From contig CABQKL010000011.1 in the NCBI GenBank assembly GCA_902464645.1, positions 1-31,232 of the forward strand: 31,232 nt of DNA, written 5' to 3'. A program made the translations under genes and the position numbers. Positions 30,172 to 31,232 of the stretch are shown here, in pieces. How positions within the stretch are numbered: position 1 is the first letter of the stretch; each line of letters starts with the position of its first letter. The notes beneath the pieces were generated by a model. It was not told the DNA's origin and made no database searches. It saw nothing but the letters and a program-made list of their open reading frames with translations. This DNA is from an uncultured Collinsella sp. (GTDB lineage Bacteria; Actinomycetota; Coriobacteriia; Coriobacteriales; Coriobacteriaceae).

Positions 30172-30875
30172 TGAAGCACGTGCTCCGCGTGATCAACGTG
30201 CTGGCGACCGTGGTGATCCTGGTCGCCTTTGTGGTGCTGCTGCGCACGGTGTTCACGCCCGCCGGCGAGATTCCCACCATCATGGGCTATGGCTTTATGC
30301 GCACGCTGACCGGCTCGATGGAGCCTGCGATTCCCGTGCACTCGTTTATCGTCGTCGATACCGGCAACAGCATGGTCTACCAGGTGGGCGATATCATCAC
30401 CTTCCATTCGTCCGATGACGCGCTGGAGGGTTCGCTCAACACGCATCGCATCGTTACCGTGGAGGCCGCGGCCGACGGCACGCCGGTCTACCGCACCAAG
30501 GGCGACGCCAATCCGGTTGAGGACGCCGCGCCCGTGCCCGCCGCCGACGTGGTGGGTCGCGTGGTCTTTGTCTCGGCGGGGCTGGGCGTGGTGGTCTCGT
30601 TGCTCACCAACCCGCTGCTGTTCTTCCCGCTTATCGTGGTGCCGCTGATCGTGCTGCTGGTGCTCGAGATTCGCCATATGGTCAAGACCACACAAGAGGT
30701 GTCACGCGCCGAGGACGAGGCCGCCCTGCGTGCTGCCGTGGAGCAGATTCGCGAAAAGCGTCGCCGCGAGCAGGAAGACCAGGACAGCGCCAAGGAGCAG
30801 AGCGACGGCGAGCATACTGGGGAAAGTGTGGAAACCGATCCCGGCGCCCTAGACGATTCCAACCGCTCGGCATAG
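30171..30875 (+). CDS. Second signal peptidase I, SipW/ER type (Ser-His)
   Basis: 234 residues. Membrane helix about 7-28; catalytic Ser49 (LTGSMEP), His92 (LNTHRI) and TKGDANPVED with Asp112 and Asp118; second membrane segment about 136-166. A 65-residue charged tail (EQIREKRRREQEDQ) follows. It belongs to the same Ser-His class as the peptidase at 25419 but has only short blocks of identity with it, so the two are not a recent duplication. ATG 30171 shares its A with the preceding stop; GTG 30168 is an alternative. It closes the operon. Two such enzymes may divide substrates, or one may be dedicated to another step. Confidence 0.88.
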   Translation: MKHVLRVINVLATVVILVAFVVLLRTVFTPAGEIPTIMGYGFMRTLTGSMEPAIPVHSFIVVDTGNSMVYQVGDIITFHSSDDALEGSLNTHRIVTVEAAADGTPVYRTKGDANPVEDAAPVPAADVVGRVVFVSAGLGVVVSLLTNPLLFFPLIVVPLIVLLVLEIRHMVKTTQEVSRAEDEAALRAAVEQIREKRRREQEDQDSAKEQSDGEHTGESVETDPGALDDSNRSA

Positions 30876-31000
30876 CTCTTCGGTGCCTTTTGTCCCTGCA
30901 ATTTGGACGCCCATAGATGTTCCGAATCATCTGCTTTTTCATGCCGATATTCGTGCTACAGTTTGAGCGCTTTGTTGCCAATTGATTTCGGGGGAGTGGA

Positions 31001-31232
31001 ATGGAGCAGGAGCGCACAGCGCAGCGTGCACGCGAAAAGGCTTCGGTACCGATGACGGCGGCGTCCGATTTTGTCGTGCCCGAGGGAACTGACGAGCTCA
31101 GCCGCAGCACCCGCCGTGCATGGCGCGACCGCCTCAACGACGCGTCGTCGCGCAAGATAATCACGGGTGTTTTAGCCACGCTGGTGGGCGGTTCGTTTTG
31201 GGGTTTCTCGGGCACCAGCGCGAGTTTTTTGT
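31001..31232 (+). CDS. Probable DMT/EamA-family transporter (3' truncated by window)
   Basis: ATG 31001 sits behind GGGGGAG. The first 77 residues hold a long charged cytoplasmic start (about 50 residues, MEQERTAQRAREKA), then a membrane helix beginning KIITGVLATLVGGSFWGFSGTS. The pattern W-G-F/L-S-G-T is typical of the first helix of drug/metabolite (EamA) transporters. Substrate unknown and the rest lies outside the window. A 125-base gap separates it from the export operon, so it is probably a separate unit. Confidence 0.65.
   Translation, partial: MEQERTAQRAREKASVPMTAASDFVVPEGTDELSRSTRRAWRDRLNDASSRKIITGVLATLVGGSFWGFSGTSASFL

Noticed and set aside
30876..31000. Terminator of the export operon
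   Set aside because: No GC-rich stem with a T-run is visible in the 125 bases after the last peptidase gene, so I could not support one.

Overview
The window looks like a chromosomal segment of a high-GC gut actinobacterium of the Coriobacteriia. Collinsella is my best guess, from the protein flavour, the codon bias, and intergenic spaces rich in hairpin repeats. No database search was run, so names rest on recognised motifs, family length and context.

Left part (1-9026), mostly housekeeping genes separated by repeat-laden gaps: the 3' end of a FrlB-like SIS-domain deglycase; an L-lactate/2-hydroxyacid dehydrogenase (minus); a MetA-type homoserine O-acyltransferase carrying the Glu111 linked to acetyl-CoA use; an AbiEi-like/DUF559-like protein; 5-formyl-THF cyclo-ligase (minus); and a large M16C (PreP-like) metallopeptidase (minus). 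The gaps hold at least four families of structured repeats.

Middle part (9027-21800): an AT-rich control region with two 63-bp repeats precedes an AlbA_2/Schlafen-type ATP-binding regulator. Next come a PilZ (c-di-GMP) protein and a membrane-anchored protein, then a hypothetical gene, then two SipW-type exported proteins separated by a strong terminator. An accessory stretch follows: an HNH endonuclease gene interrupted by an in-frame TGA, a small zinc-ribbon protein, an AAA_14/DUF4143 ATPase preceded by four 23-bp repeats, a DUF5710 zinc-ribbon protein and an AbiEi-like protein. A copy of a long hairpin element, a 3 x 42 bp tandem repeat and tRNA-Val(GAC) close this part.

Right part (21802-30875), the highlight: one compact plus-strand operon. 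It has four exported proteins with SipW-type signal peptides (core A-T-Y/F-A-W-F/Y) and a shared C-terminal W/Y-x-E-G-x-D signature, a Ser-His (SipW/ER-type) signal peptidase, a membrane-anchored McrB-type AAA+ ATPase, a DUF2357-like protein with a roughly 340-residue coiled coil, and a second Ser-His signal peptidase. The same C-terminal signature occurs in the anchored protein next to the PilZ gene and, in part, in the two exported proteins at 13933-15758. The pieces therefore look like one TasA/camelysin-like surface-fibre system in three clusters, possibly under c-di-GMP control and using an McrB-like motor for export or assembly. The window ends inside a probable DMT-family transporter gene.
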